In this document: positions 45,675 through 57,183 of the stretch, one piece after another
Numbering within the stretch: the stretch's first letter is position 1
How the letters are laid out: each line of letters opens with the position of its first letter
Assembly (NCBI GenBank): GCA_036924085.1
Contig: JAVGWX010000008.1
Location: forward strand, 49,025,019-49,089,018
DNA: 64,000 bases
Direction of reading: 5' to 3'
From: Ariolimax columbianus
Lineage: Eukaryota > Mollusca > Gastropoda > Stylommatophora > Arionidae
The notes under the pieces: model-generated
The model's input: the letters and a program-made list of their open reading frames with translations, nothing else
Told to the model about the DNA's origin: nothing
The model's database searches: none
Made by a program: the position numbers and the translations under genes

Positions 45675-46031
45675 TCACAAAATTTGAATCCTACCTACTC
45701 ACTTAAACGTCTTCATTAGCTAAACAACATAAAAAAGGTATCCAAACGTCGTACTAAAACCTCTTTATTAGCAGAACACAAAATTAGAATCCTACCTTCA
45801 CGAATAAAATGGGTCTACATTAGAAAAACACACAAAACGTGGAATCCAAATGTCGTACTAAAACCTCTTCATTAACAGGACACAAAATTAGAATCCTACC
45901 TTCTCACGAAATCGTCTTCATTAACAGAACACAAAATTATAATTCAAATTTCGTACTTTAACGTCTTCATTAGCAAAACACAACATTAGAATCCTACCTT
46001 CCCACTAAAACGTCTTCACTAGAAAAGCAAC
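45675..46031. repeat. 49-bp degenerate minisatellite in intron 5 (copy 2)
   Basis: Counterpart of 6537-6893 with the same number of units and few base changes. Confidence 0.8.
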
Positions 46032-46082
46032 ATAATGTTTGAGAAAATCCATGAGAAAGGTGAAAAGGAGTACTGATCGAGG

Positions 46083-46354
46083 AGTGAGAGAGAGAGAGAG
46101 AGAGAGAGAGGGGGAGATAGAGAGGGGGAGAGAGAGAGAGGGTGAGAGAAGGGAGTGAGAGAGAGGGAGAGAGAGCGAGAGAGAGAGGAATAGAGAAGGA
46201 GAGAGAGGGAAAGAGAGGGAGAGAGAGAGAGAAACAGATGGGAGGGAGAAAAAGATGGAGAGAGAGAGGGGGAGTAAGAGAGAAGGAGAGCGTGAGAGCG
46301 AGAGAGAGAGAGAGGGAGAGAGAAAGAGAGTGAGAGAGAGCGAGAGGGTGAGAT
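46083..46354. repeat. GA-rich tract in intron 5 (copy 2, long allele)
   Basis: About 270 bp of GA repeats with GGG and AAA interruptions, 201 bp longer than copy 1. The ORFs across it are simple-sequence artefacts. Confidence 0.9.
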
Positions 46355-47277
46355 GATAGCCGTATCTCGGATGGACACTGTGTGTTAATGATCAGTAAAT
46401 ATTACATTGAGTGGTTTAGTGATGAGTAAATATTAAAATGAGTGGTTTGGTGATGAGTAAAGTTGGAGATAGTGTGCTACAACAACACTTAATCATAGAC
46501 AGTGCTATCCATGTAAAGCCGAGGGACGTTATGACGGTGATGTAATGCACCATGAAATTACAAGTTTTCAGATCTGCTATTTTGTTGTTTTTTGTTTGTT
46601 TTTGTATTTTTTTGCGTGACCAAAACATGATTTGTTTTTCATTTGCACGTCTCTGATCTATAATGGTAATGTTTTTGTCTTCTTCCTTTGTTTTCACTGC
46701 ATTATATGAAGACTATGGAGCACTTCAGCTTGTCTTTCTTTTATGTGTCTCTATATCCGAATTGGGCCTCTGTTTCTGAATATTATCTGTCAATCGCACG
46801 TTATATCTTACTTTCCTTCTCACCACATGAACTGATTCAGTGAGTTCAGTGCTGATCTGCCCATTTAGTCTTAATATATGGCTGTAGCCATTGAACTGTG
46901 GATTTATATTTCGCACTCTGTCATTTGATGTTTGGCTCTTATGTATTATTTTAAGGGTCTATGTTGAGCCTATTATCTCCATTGCTTGGATTTTTCTCTC
47001 CAATGATGTCCATTTTCCCCATAACTAAATCTATACATAAATAATTATTTCTTACTTTTCGGTTACTAATTTTATGTTTTTAACAATATTCACTTATTAT
47101 TTCACATAGACAACAGTTTTGTTGAATTTGCTTGTACTTTTGCGGTCCTTGCTGCCCTTTTTGCTGTTTTTACAATTTGGAAATATTATCATAATTCACT
47201 CCTGTTTCTTCAGACTGGACTAACAAGCAAAACTGTGGACGACTAAAATAAAGATGATTCTTTCGAGAAGAAATTAC

Positions 47278-47394
47278 CACTGCAGTTGGACACTCCCCAG
47301 GAGGTGATACCAGCCAAGAGCTCGAAGCTGTTGCCACACATCATTGGGCCGCCACTGTCACCCATGCAGGCACTTGGACGGTTTCCAGAGGAGG
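47278..47394 (-). CDS. Protease copy 2, exon 5 (catalytic Ser)
   Basis: Encodes SACMGDSGGPMMCG and AGITSWGVSNCS. It differs from copy 1 by Ser225 (AGC) where copy 1 has Asn (AAC). Acceptor and donor are intact. Confidence 0.92.
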
Positions 47395-47572
47395 CTGTTA
47401 ACACAAATTTATTGTATGAATGATTTACAGAATTATATATATTTTAATAGTACTTTATCGGTATGACATGGACATACAACATGACAATATGCTGTTGTTT
47501 GTCTATGTTTCCGAAAAGGACTGCATTGTCATCTGTCAATCCTGGAGTGAATTCATAAGTGGCTGATCAAAC

Positions 47573-48123
47573 CAATCCTATCCCGAAATCGTATGTCACA
47601 CTTAGGGAAGAGAAACACTGTCTGACCGTCAGACGGAGGCAACTCTTTTCTTGCATTTCGTGTCGCTCGTCTCTGTGCAGCTTTCTTAATTTTGTCTACT
47701 CCATATGTGTCGTGCCAGAAGAGATTTTTCTACGCCGGGCAGAGCAATCAGCAGCAATGTTCTCCCAACAATCAGTGTCAATGTAACGTTTTATTTGGCC
47801 ACAGCGAGATCGATTGCCTAACTGAAGCTCTCCTTAGAATATTTTCTATGCAAGCCACTCATCCGACATGCGGACATAGCCAGTCCATCTAAGCTGCTAT
47901 TTGCACAAAGTTGTGCGGATGCTTGTAATGCCAGTCCGCGAAAGAACTTCTACATCTGTGAACCTATCCTGCCATTTTATGTTCATCAGTTTCCTTTGGT
48001 ATCCCAGATGAAAGTGGTCAAGCTTCTTCGCATGGCGACTGTACACAGTACAGGTTTCACAGGCGTACGGAAGAGTTGGTAAAACGACTACCGCATAAAC
48101 CTTAAATAAGCTCAACAATAGAT
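47573..48123 (-). mobile_element. LINE RT C-terminal fragment in intron 4 (copy 2)
   Basis: Counterpart of 8235-8785. It reads PYACETCTVYSRHAKKLDHF, closer to the usual LYACETW motif at one site than copy 1. Confidence 0.7.
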
Positions 48124-48326
48124 ACTGATATGAATGTATAGATCTGTTACGTCTTTAACACATTTTTATTAACGTAAAACTCAACAAGAACACGACAGGG
48201 GATCTTTTCAAATTTTTGTATAAATAATATTCCGAGTTATATGTATTTTGTTAAAACGTTCATATCTTTGCACGTAAGCACATAACAATGATTATACGTT
48301 GATATGGACATTTAATTGTAGCAATA

Positions 48327-49042
48327 AGTGTGCGTGTGAGTGAACGTGTGAGTGTGCGTGTGAGTGAACGTGTGAGTGAACATGTTAGTGAACGTTTGAG
48401 TGTTCGTGTGAGTGTTCGTGTGAGTGTGAGTGAACGTGTGAGTGAACGTGTGAGTGTGTGTGAAAGTGTGAGTGTGAGTGAACGTGTAAGTGTGCGTGTG
48501 AGTGAATGTGTGAGTGTGCGTGTGAGTGTGCGTGTGAGTGCGTGAACGTGTGAGTGTGTGTGAGTGAACGTGTGAGTGTGCGTGTGAGTGAACGTGTGAC
48601 CGTGTGAGTGATCGTGTAAGTGTGCGTGAACGTGTGAGTGTGCGTGTGAGTGTGTGTGAGTGTACGTGTTAGTGTGCGTGTGAGTATGCGTGTGATTGAA
48701 CGTGTGTGTGGGCGTGTGAGTAAGCGTGTGTGTGTGTGTGTGTGGATGAACGTGTCAGTGAACGTGTGAGTGTGTGTGTAAGTGTGCATGTGAATGAACC
48801 TGTGAGTGTGCGTCTACATTAACGTGTAAGTGAACGTGTGTGTGTTCGTGAATGAACGTGTGAGTGTGTGTGTGAATGAACGAGTGAGTGTGCCTGTGAA
48901 TGAACGTGTGAGTGTGCGTGTGATTGAACGTGTGAGTACGTGGGAATGAACGTGTGAGTGTGATTGAACGTGTGAGTGTGAATGAACATGTGAGTTTGCG
49001 TGTTAGTGAACGTGTGAATGAACGAATGAGTGTGCGTGTGAA
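48327..49042. repeat. Hexamer-based GT-rich array in intron 4 (copy 2)
   Basis: Counterpart of 8989-9728, shorter by 24 bp (four hexamers) near its right end. Confidence 0.88.
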
Positions 49043-49318
49043 GAATGAACCGGAGCGATTCAAACAGTCGCATGTCACATGCAACAGACTGTGTACATAG
49101 CCTATTACGCCACGTTGTGTCAAGTTGTACATTAAAAATATGTGTGTTTTGATTTATAAATGACGACGAGGCAGAGAGGAAGGGAACTGGAAACCCTAAC
49201 TGGTCTAGTGAAGTCTCCATCACTTAATAATGAACGGGATAAGTTATGATTGTGCTACCTTGATTTTAGGGGTGCGATAGCGTGAGCTAGCGTGAGATAA
49301 CGTGAGATGAGAACCTAC

Positions 49319-49520
49319 CAGAAGCCTCGTAGACACAAATGTGTTTAATATTGATGTTCTATCCAGGCCATCTTGTCTGACACTGGGCTGTGGTGATCTT
49401 GGTGATCTTAGCCTCCAGCAGTTGAGGAGATGCTGATCCAGAGCCGGAGGTCTGACCCCATTCGGTGATGACGCACTTTGTGTTGGCGAAAGATGATCCT
49501 TTAGGGGCTAAACCAGCGAT
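49319..49520 (-). CDS. Protease copy 2, exon 4 (same in-frame TAG)
   Basis: Same 202-bp exon as in copy 1. TAG lies at 49361-49359 after TRWPG, and coding resumes as NINIKHICVYEAS in the same frame up to the donor. Confidence 0.85.
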
Positions 49521-51231
49521 CTGAGAACACAAAAAATGGACGTTAGAGTGTCTAAATATCCAATAATAGATACATGTCTCGCTTATGTGTGCTTTCATGA
49601 TTTGAAATCGCTTCATCAAAATAAAGCATTAGGCAGCTACTTTCATTCAGGCACATAATGATGATTCACTGTTGTGCTCAACGTGGAGCATGGGGTAACC
49701 CCTACAGTTGTCGGTTTGTAGTCGATTTATTTCAGCAGCAATGGTTTAATAATGAATTTGCCAACTCCATGCACATTTCTCTTTAGTGGACTGTTACGAC
49801 ATGCTTGAAAAGTTTGCTAGCACCGTATCCATTTCACATCGGGACATCTTTAAGCGATATCGATATTTGCAGGTAATTAATTTTCAAATTGAATCACCAC
49901 CAGCCAGTGTATATCCTGGCAGGGAAACTATATGTCAACTGTAACCATCCATACATATCGTTTCAGTGACTAAAGAGGGTTGTGTATGAGGCCTGCAAAC
50001 TGATCATGTAACAAAATAATTGTTTTAACTAACCGACAACTATAACAATGAATGGGAGGTATTTATCACAGGCTTCCTGTAAGATGACGGACAACTGTTG
50101 AGATTTATATTTGCCATGAAGAAAATCAACCTTCAATTATTACTAACTATGAGATGATGCGCCCTTGAGATGACATTTTTTGTTGGCCTGTTTCCGTGTT
50201 TAATGTTATCTTCTCTGCTTATTGTTATAGTATCCCTTGGCTCAATTTGAGGTGCATCCTCAGGAATCTTTTCTATTTGGTGTGGTCAACAGCTTTGTCT
50301 TTCCAGGGTTCGGAAGCTATTTCTCGTACTGTCATGTCTCCCTTGCACACATCCTGAATCTTAACTGTGTCTCATGACTGCCCTTTTTCCAGTCATTAGT
50401 TGGCGTAGATACTATTTTTTTGGGGTAGGATTTATTTTAAAAAGTTTTTTTTTAAAAAGGATTCTCAATATTTAAAATTCACACAAAAGGAATGTATCCC
50501 GAGTGATCTGTCGGGGTCGTTGTGGATGACAAGGACAAGAATAGCACCACTGCCACACAGAAAGCATGTTGTAAGAGGTGACAAACTGGGCCACATAGCA
50601 TAATACAGGTCATGGTAAGGTGGTTTGTTTAAAGCAGCATAGATGCCGCGTAACAGGCTGCGGGTATACTTTGCTCTAGTGTTTGAGTCTATTAAGATGG
50701 ATTTGCACATTGGTTAACCATCTTCTTCTGTAAGCTCTTGTCCAAACGCAGCGGAGTATTAAGCTGCTCGAGCCTAGCCCGCTAAGCAGTAAACCCTTCT
50801 ACCGGCTTCATCCACCTCATACCAGGGCTGGGACCTGCATAAGGGGCATTTGCCCCTGTAGAAGTACAGGTCGACTAAGACTAAAACTAAGATACTTTCT
50901 TTGGGAATACGCCCATCATCCATGTGATGTTTGTATGCTTCATCTTCTAAAGTTAATTGGAGACATTAATCATCATCATCATGTGTTCACGATTAGTTCC
51001 CTCCACAATGTCTTTTAGATATTCTTGTAATGCAGATATGTGTTTATTCTCTCTGTTATATTGTCTTGTTTTTTCGTAATATTGCACGTGCTTGTTCATC
51101 ACATTCTTGTGAGATGCAAATTCCCTATTGCGGTTACTTCTCGTATTATAACAACGTGATAAATATATATTGCTTGTCTTCTGGTAAAACAAACACGCTA
51201 TCCCTGGCGCATTTTCCCTGAAGCTGTAGAT

Positions 51232-51711
51232 CAGCGGTTCTTAACCTTTTCCTTATTGCAAGCCCCGTTTAATTATCTTTTGTTGTCCCCGACTCCTACG
51301 ATATCCCATCTATGAAAATATTCGGGAATGAATTATCTGTGTGCTTTCACTAGCAAACAATTTCTACAATAGAAAATGTTATTGGTAATGTGTTGTTAAT
51401 AAACACGAAATCATAATTTTTAGATATCTGAGATCAAGGACGACAGTCCTGATGTGATATCTGGTCAACTGCCTTACCCGCTCAAAGTTCCACTGTGTCG
51501 TTTGGTTAATCGGCATTTATCAAACTATGTGAACGTTGTCTAAATTAAATTAACCTCTGCTGTATTTATCCTTCTTTAAGTCTTTCTATTTGGTATATCT
51601 ATTTTTATTTGAAATGTAAAAGCTCATAACATTTATTCAAGCCTTCGGGGACCCCATGAGATGACTTCGCACACACTTAAGGGTTGACGGACCACAGGTT
51701 AAGAGCCTCTG
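51232..51711. mobile_element. hAT-type MITE in intron 3 (copy 2)
   Basis: Counterpart of 11918-12397 with the same ends and flanks. Confidence 0.8.
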
Positions 51712-52244
51712 CTGTAGGCTGTCAGAAATAAATCCGTCTACATGCACTCTATTACTCTCTCTGCCTCTTCCTGCATGTCCCCCATCATCCCTCCCTTCTG
51801 TTCACTCACTTATTCACCCATATAGTGTTTCTCTTTATTATTTTTCCACATCGTTCGTTGTTTCCTAGTGAGGAGGGCGATGTACTTTGTTTCACTACAA
51901 ACAGCCGAGTGCATCAGACTTCAGCACAAATTTTAAAATCTATTTACTTCCCATAAGGTCACGGTGTTGCTGTTTAATGAATCCAAACACAAACCAGTTT
52001 GGGTTGTGAGCTGTGTCCCTGACCATTTTTGTACGTTGACACCGAACATTGTTTTAACTTCCCATCTCCTTCGAGTCCAGAAGAAAGTACCCTTTCCATA
52101 CATATCAACCACGTATTGTATGTTTATCTTTGAAACTACATTGTCCCTCTCTTAGAATGATATCACGCTTGGGGCGTTTCTAGCAACTGGGCTAAACTAG
52201 CTGTGGACTATCGCATCCAAAATTCACCATGCGCCTACACCTAC

Positions 52245-52466
52245 CTGCACGTTGGCATTGAGGGTCACGGATGATGCCAGGTAAATGACTCCGATGTCGT
52301 TGGGGATGCCAGCGCCGTTGGAATTGTAGCTCTCGTGAATAACATAAGAGCTGACACCAACAGTCTGTTCGTATGCATTAAGTGCCTCGGACAAGTTCAA
52401 GGCTCCGACCTCGACACGCATCCTGGAAGCTGTTTGACCTTGGAGACAGTGAGCGGCAGTCAGCAC
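52245..52466 (-). CDS. Protease copy 2, exon 3 (VLTAAHC form)
   Basis: Carries catalytic His67 in the usual LTAAHC context and Asp118 in NDIGVI. One base differs from copy 1 in codon 65 (GCC versus ACC). Confidence 0.92.
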
Positions 52467-53642
52467 CTGAAATATATTTTAAACTCTATTATTGCCCCAC
52501 AGTGGAAGACATTCGGGTTGCCTCTTGATAACAATAACCTGCATTTGCCAGAGGACTCTCCAACTCATGCTATTGCACACCGTGCCATTCACTAAAGCCA
52601 TAGTTCCGATGAGGGAAAAACAGCACTAGATTTGAGATTAAGATCAAGAAATTATACCCCATACTGACACAGAATATGGACGTCAGTGACTTTCAAGGCA
52701 GGAGCTCACATGTATGACAACATGGTTATTCCAGACATGGTACATGGTTGCGAGGTATAATAATAAAACTAATGTTCGCGTAGGCGTCAAATGCCCGTTA
52801 CGACTATCGACCACTACCATGTCCAACTATCGAGGATTGTTCATGCGTAGTGTGTCGACCAAAATCCCAACAGATTGACAAGGTAAAGCCCAGTACTCCG
52901 CTGTCTCGGGATGAGAGCCGCGAGGGGTGTGTGTGTTCAATATTTGTGTCCGCTTTCCTTGTTTGTCCATGTCTGACTTCCTGTTTCTTCGCGTTCCGCC
53001 CCCGGGGTCTTTGGATTGTGTCTACCTTCGGGTTAGCGTGACACTTGCTGTGCTGAGAATACGGTTTTGGGAGAGGCATGCTGTAAATTCCGGTGGAGGG
53101 GGGCAGAAAGTAGGCATCTTCAGTCTAAGCAATAAGGCCCTTAAGTAGTGATAACCAGGCCTGAAAAATATTGTAAAGTAAAGCGGTACGCTCAATGCCA
53201 GCTTGGGCTGTTTTCTCGCGGTATAGTTGGGAGGTATAGAACCTAGGAAAAGCAGATCCAGTGAAGCTATGAGTTGCTCAAAGAGCAATGGAATGAAGAA
53301 CTTGAATAGTATATAAATAGACGGATTACAAAACACATAATTCACGCACCAAACCACATACAAGGAAGTTTTTAAATTAGGCAGACTGGCTGAGAATTTG
53401 GCGTGACAACAGATGAACAATAAAAGTAGCGTCTAGGTGGTTCTGCTCCTTTTTAAACGTCTCCTCGGATGTTCATTAATGAGATGGAGAGATTGCACGA
53501 GTTAAGTCTTCAGTACAACACATAAAAGACAGAAATGAGTATAAACAACATTTAACTAAGCTACCTGATAATAGAACACACTTCTTATGTCTGATTTAAT
53601 GTGATTAGAGAAAGAAAGAAAATAACGACTTACACAGAAGTC

Positions 53643-53926
53643 AGAAGAAAAAGAAGAAGAAGAAGAAGAAGAAGAAGAAGAAAAAGAAGAAGACTAAGAA
53701 GAAGAACTAGAAATAAAAAAGAATAGGAAGAATAAGATAACGCGGAAGAAAAATAATAAAATGAAGAAGAAGAAAAAGAAGAAGAAAAATAAGAAGATGA
53801 ACTAGAAAAAAAAGAAGAAGAGAAAGAAGCAGAGAAAGAAAAAGATATAGAGAAGATAAAAAGGAAGAAGAAGAAGAATTAGGAAAATATGAAACATTAG
53901 AGGAAGGATAAAAAGAAAAGAAGACG
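53643..53926. repeat. GAA-rich polypurine tract in intron 2 (copy 2)
   Basis: Counterpart of 14329-14600 with four extra GAA units. Confidence 0.88.
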
Positions 53927-55160
53927 TAGAGCTGGTTCTCTGCTGATCCTGAAATGTTCTAGTATACTTAGCTGAAAATGAATACCTGACGTACTGTTAA
54001 GGCAGCTCAAACCAGAACTCGTCATCAAATCGTTGATATAATGTACATGAGAGTTTCATCCCCGACCGCAGTGTCTAAAATGGTTTTTACTTTTACCTTT
54101 CTGTGACCTTGTTGATGTTGTTGTTCGAAGCTACTCGTTTCGAATGTCTTTAAAAGCGGGTTATATTGGTTCTTCTTTCATCCAGACGCGCACTTGAGAA
54201 GGCTCCTCCGAATGGTCACCCCTAAGGGGATTACAGTGCCGATCCCCACCTTGTAGACCAGACTGCTGGGATAGATACAATATGTTTTCAAGATCACGAA
54301 CGTGGTCTTGGTCAGCATATTTCACGTGGTCATGATTACTCTTGTATCCCTATGTATAACCTTTAATCTATATATATAATTAGTATCCAGAAGATATGAA
54401 CGATTGTCATTTTATATAAAATGATGTAGTAATGTGTTACCCATAGGGACTCTTAAAGGTACGTAAGATAGGTATGCAGTACGCTTAGAAGACAAGGACC
54501 CGTCGCGATAACCGTCCATAAGCCCGATTACCTAACCAACTAATGCGTGAGTGGCCATATGAAGAGGAGTAGAACCATGGCATAGATGGCTATATCCTGC
54601 TCTTGGGGGCGTGGTGGGAGGACATCCTTGACAACATAGGCCACATGTCAAAATAGTGCCAAACAGCGACGGTTTAGCTTGCCGATGTGTAAGTTCGCGT
54701 GGTTATAGTTCCTGGTTCGCATATGTTTTATCATTTTACATATTGGGATCTAGAAATGGTATGTCAATTTCCTTCACTATGAAGTATTGTACGTTCAGAC
54801 ATTAGCCTAACAAAACAAGATGCCTTTGAACTGACGCTGAAAGTTAAAGTGTGAAAGACGTAGTTTTGAGCGTTTGTTTTCTTTGTTATCTAACTACTTT
54901 TATAGGAGAAACGGATTCAATATACACGCTTGCGTATTATCGTGTTTAGCTGAGGTGTTTTAGCTTTAGCTGTTTTGTATTGTAGATTTTCATGTAATTT
55001 GTAAAATGTTCTCTACATGAAAGGGGTAGTATCAATGTTTTGTGTGTTACTGTCGGTAGAACCTGTTGAACATGTGAAATGCATGTAAATGTAAACAACT
55101 TGTTTGTCAAAATGGATTAGATTGTGAATACGTTTCGTGAACGTGTATATTGTAACTTAC

Positions 55161-55312
55161 CTTGTTCCTGACAATGAGCACAGCTCCGCAGATGTGATAC
55201 CAACCACCATTTTGATTGACCTGGATGGAGGCCTGGTGATGGTGGGCGAACAGAGCGGCGGGCGTACCGTTCACGATACGTTTCTCTGGTCCTGGGGCTA
55301 CCAGTGAGGAGG
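55161..55312 (-). CDS. Protease copy 2, exon 2
   Basis: Encodes the propeptide, the EKR|IVNG activation site and the WYHICGAVLI strand. Identical in translation to copy 1, with the same acceptor and donor. Confidence 0.9.
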
Positions 55313-56113
55313 CTTGAGAAGAGATACAGAAGGTCAATCTTTTTTTGTATTCTTTGATTGTATTTGGGATATGCTTTGTGGCAACGTCATATGACAGTGA
55401 TTTGGTCAGGGCTTTGTAATTCTTTAGAGATGACGTAGGCTTCTTATCTTATATAGAGAAAATAGATTTGTTAATTTTTAGACAGGAGAGAGGTTTGTTC
55501 TATAATAGAGGGTAAATATATTTGTTAATTAATAAAGGAGAGAGAGGTTTGTTCTCTTACAGAGAAGAAAAAAGTTAGTTAAATTATAGAGAAGAAAACT
55601 GTTTTTTAATTTGTATTTAGAGGTGGGAGAGGGGGAATCGGGATAGGGGAACTGCAAAAATAATGTCTCAAATAACAACACTTCTACTTCTCATGTATCA
55701 GACGTTCCATTTATGTCCCTTTATATTTTTTACAGGCATATGAAGAAAATATGTCGCGTTTCATGGAAACAAATAGAAGTCATGGAAAAACTAGGACTGG
55801 AAAGAGAACTATTGAAAAACATTCAGAGTCGACCAATCGTTCATTTTGAAAAAAGTCAAATATATAGCACTCATGTGAAAACCATAGGAGAGGTAAAGGC
55901 AATCGAGCAGTACGTAGGCAACATTACAAGTGGGAGGGTAACATCAAACGATGGATGAACAACAGTCTGTGTGTACCCCCAGGACAAGAGATGGAGAATG
56001 TTGCAGATCAATTGCAGTTAACTTTAATTCTGGTGACGGCACTTGAGATGGATTCAATTGAATATACGTTTAAGAAAGAGTCGGGTGATTGTTGATTGTA
56101 GAATAAAAGTGAC

Positions 56114-56332
56114 AGTTCAAAATTAAATATTATGAAATATTTACTTAGTCAGAAAGTGGTGAGTGTTTGGAATGCATTGCCAAGGGATGTGGTTGAGGCA
56201 GGGTTAGTTCAAAAATAAATTGGATACTTTCAATTACTTTTAGCGTTTGTGGAGTGGAATAAACTGGTTGTATTTATACTCTGTAGAACCTTCTAAACCA
56301 GTATAATGAAGTTAAATTAAGTTAAGTTAAAT
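56114..56332 (+). mobile_element. CR1-like LINE 3' end in intron 1 (copy 2)
   Basis: Counterpart of 16770-16988, again ending beside the exon 1 donor. Confidence 0.82.
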
Positions 56333-56345
56333 AAATACAACTTAC

Positions 56346-56376
56346 CCAGAAGGCAAACAAATACGATTAACTTCAT
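56346..56376 (-). CDS. Protease copy 2, exon 1
   Basis: ATG at 56376-56374 followed by the same ten-codon signal peptide start as copy 1, ending at donor GTAAGT with one base of codon 11. Confidence 0.85.
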
Positions 56377-56465
56377 AATGACAATGAGTGTCTCATCGAC
56401 TGTGACTCTGAGACGGCTGATCTGAGATCTGTTGACAACGGTGATGATGTTGGCTTACAGTCCGT

Positions 56466-56474
56466 CCTTTTATA
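56466..56474 (-). promoter_or_regulatory. TATA box of protease copy 2
   Basis: TATAAAAGG on the minus strand 90 bp before the copy 2 ATG, the same spacing and context as copy 1. Confidence 0.75.
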
Positions 56475-56871
56475 CACTATTGCCAACAGCATCATTAAGT
56501 CCTGCATGTACTTTCAGAATGTCCTAATCACTTAGAGAAATGCTAACTTAACCATTGACCGCGAACTGCTATGTTCTGGGACCTTGTATCGGAGCCAAGA
56601 TACTGAATTTTGGTATTCGCCAATGAGATCGATAGTCCCATATTTTAGGTGTACTACCAAGATACTCAAGAGACTGTTGCGGCGCTGGGCTATCCGGGCT
56701 TATCGGGACTATGTCATCCGCGTGGACGAGGTCAGTGATGCACGTTTGGTCAATAGTGGTTCTATGGTGTTGAGAGGTGAGGCGGTCCAGGAATCATTCG
56801 GCAGCATAACAGAAGAGATCAGAAGCAATGACGTAGTCCTGTCTAACCGCGGTAGATGTTGGGAATCTTTC

Positions 56872-57107
56872 AGAGAGAGAGAGAGAGAGAGAAGGAGAGA
56901 GAGAGAGAGGGAGAGAGATAGGGAGAGGGAGAGAGAGGAAGAGAGAGGGAGAGGGAGAAAGAGAGAGAGAGAAAGGGAGAGAGAGAGAGAGGGCGAGAGA
57001 GAGAGGGAGAGAGAGGAAGAGAGAGGAAGAGAAGGAGAGTGAGAGGGAGAGAGAGAGAGACGGAGAGAGAGAGGGAGAGAGAGAGAGAGGGAGAGAGATA
57101 GAGAGAG
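56872..57107. repeat. GA-rich tract upstream of protease copy 2
   Basis: Counterpart of 17528-17793, 30 bp shorter. Confidence 0.9.
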
Positions 57108-57183
57108 TTCTCCCGCGACGAATTCTGGCACCGGTATTTGTAGACAACGCTTTAATTAATCAAACCTAGAAGCGGAGCAGGAG

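Larger units (their letters stand above)
45300..56376 (-). pseudogene. Chymotrypsin-like S1 serine protease, copy 2, six exons, same in-frame stop
   Basis: Second copy of the gene, with exons 56376-56346, 55312-55161, 52466-52245, 49520-49319, 47394-47278 and 45361-45300. All splice sites, the TATA box and the AATAAA are retained. The predicted product differs from copy 1 by Ala65 (copy 1 Thr) and Ser225 (copy 1 Asn) as far as I could read. It shares the TAG at codon 189 (49359-49361), so the stop predates the duplication, or the two copies are alleles. Copy 2 keeps the usual LTAAHC motif at His67 and is the less diverged form there. Both genes have the same strand and a head-to-tail layout. 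Confidence 0.88.
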
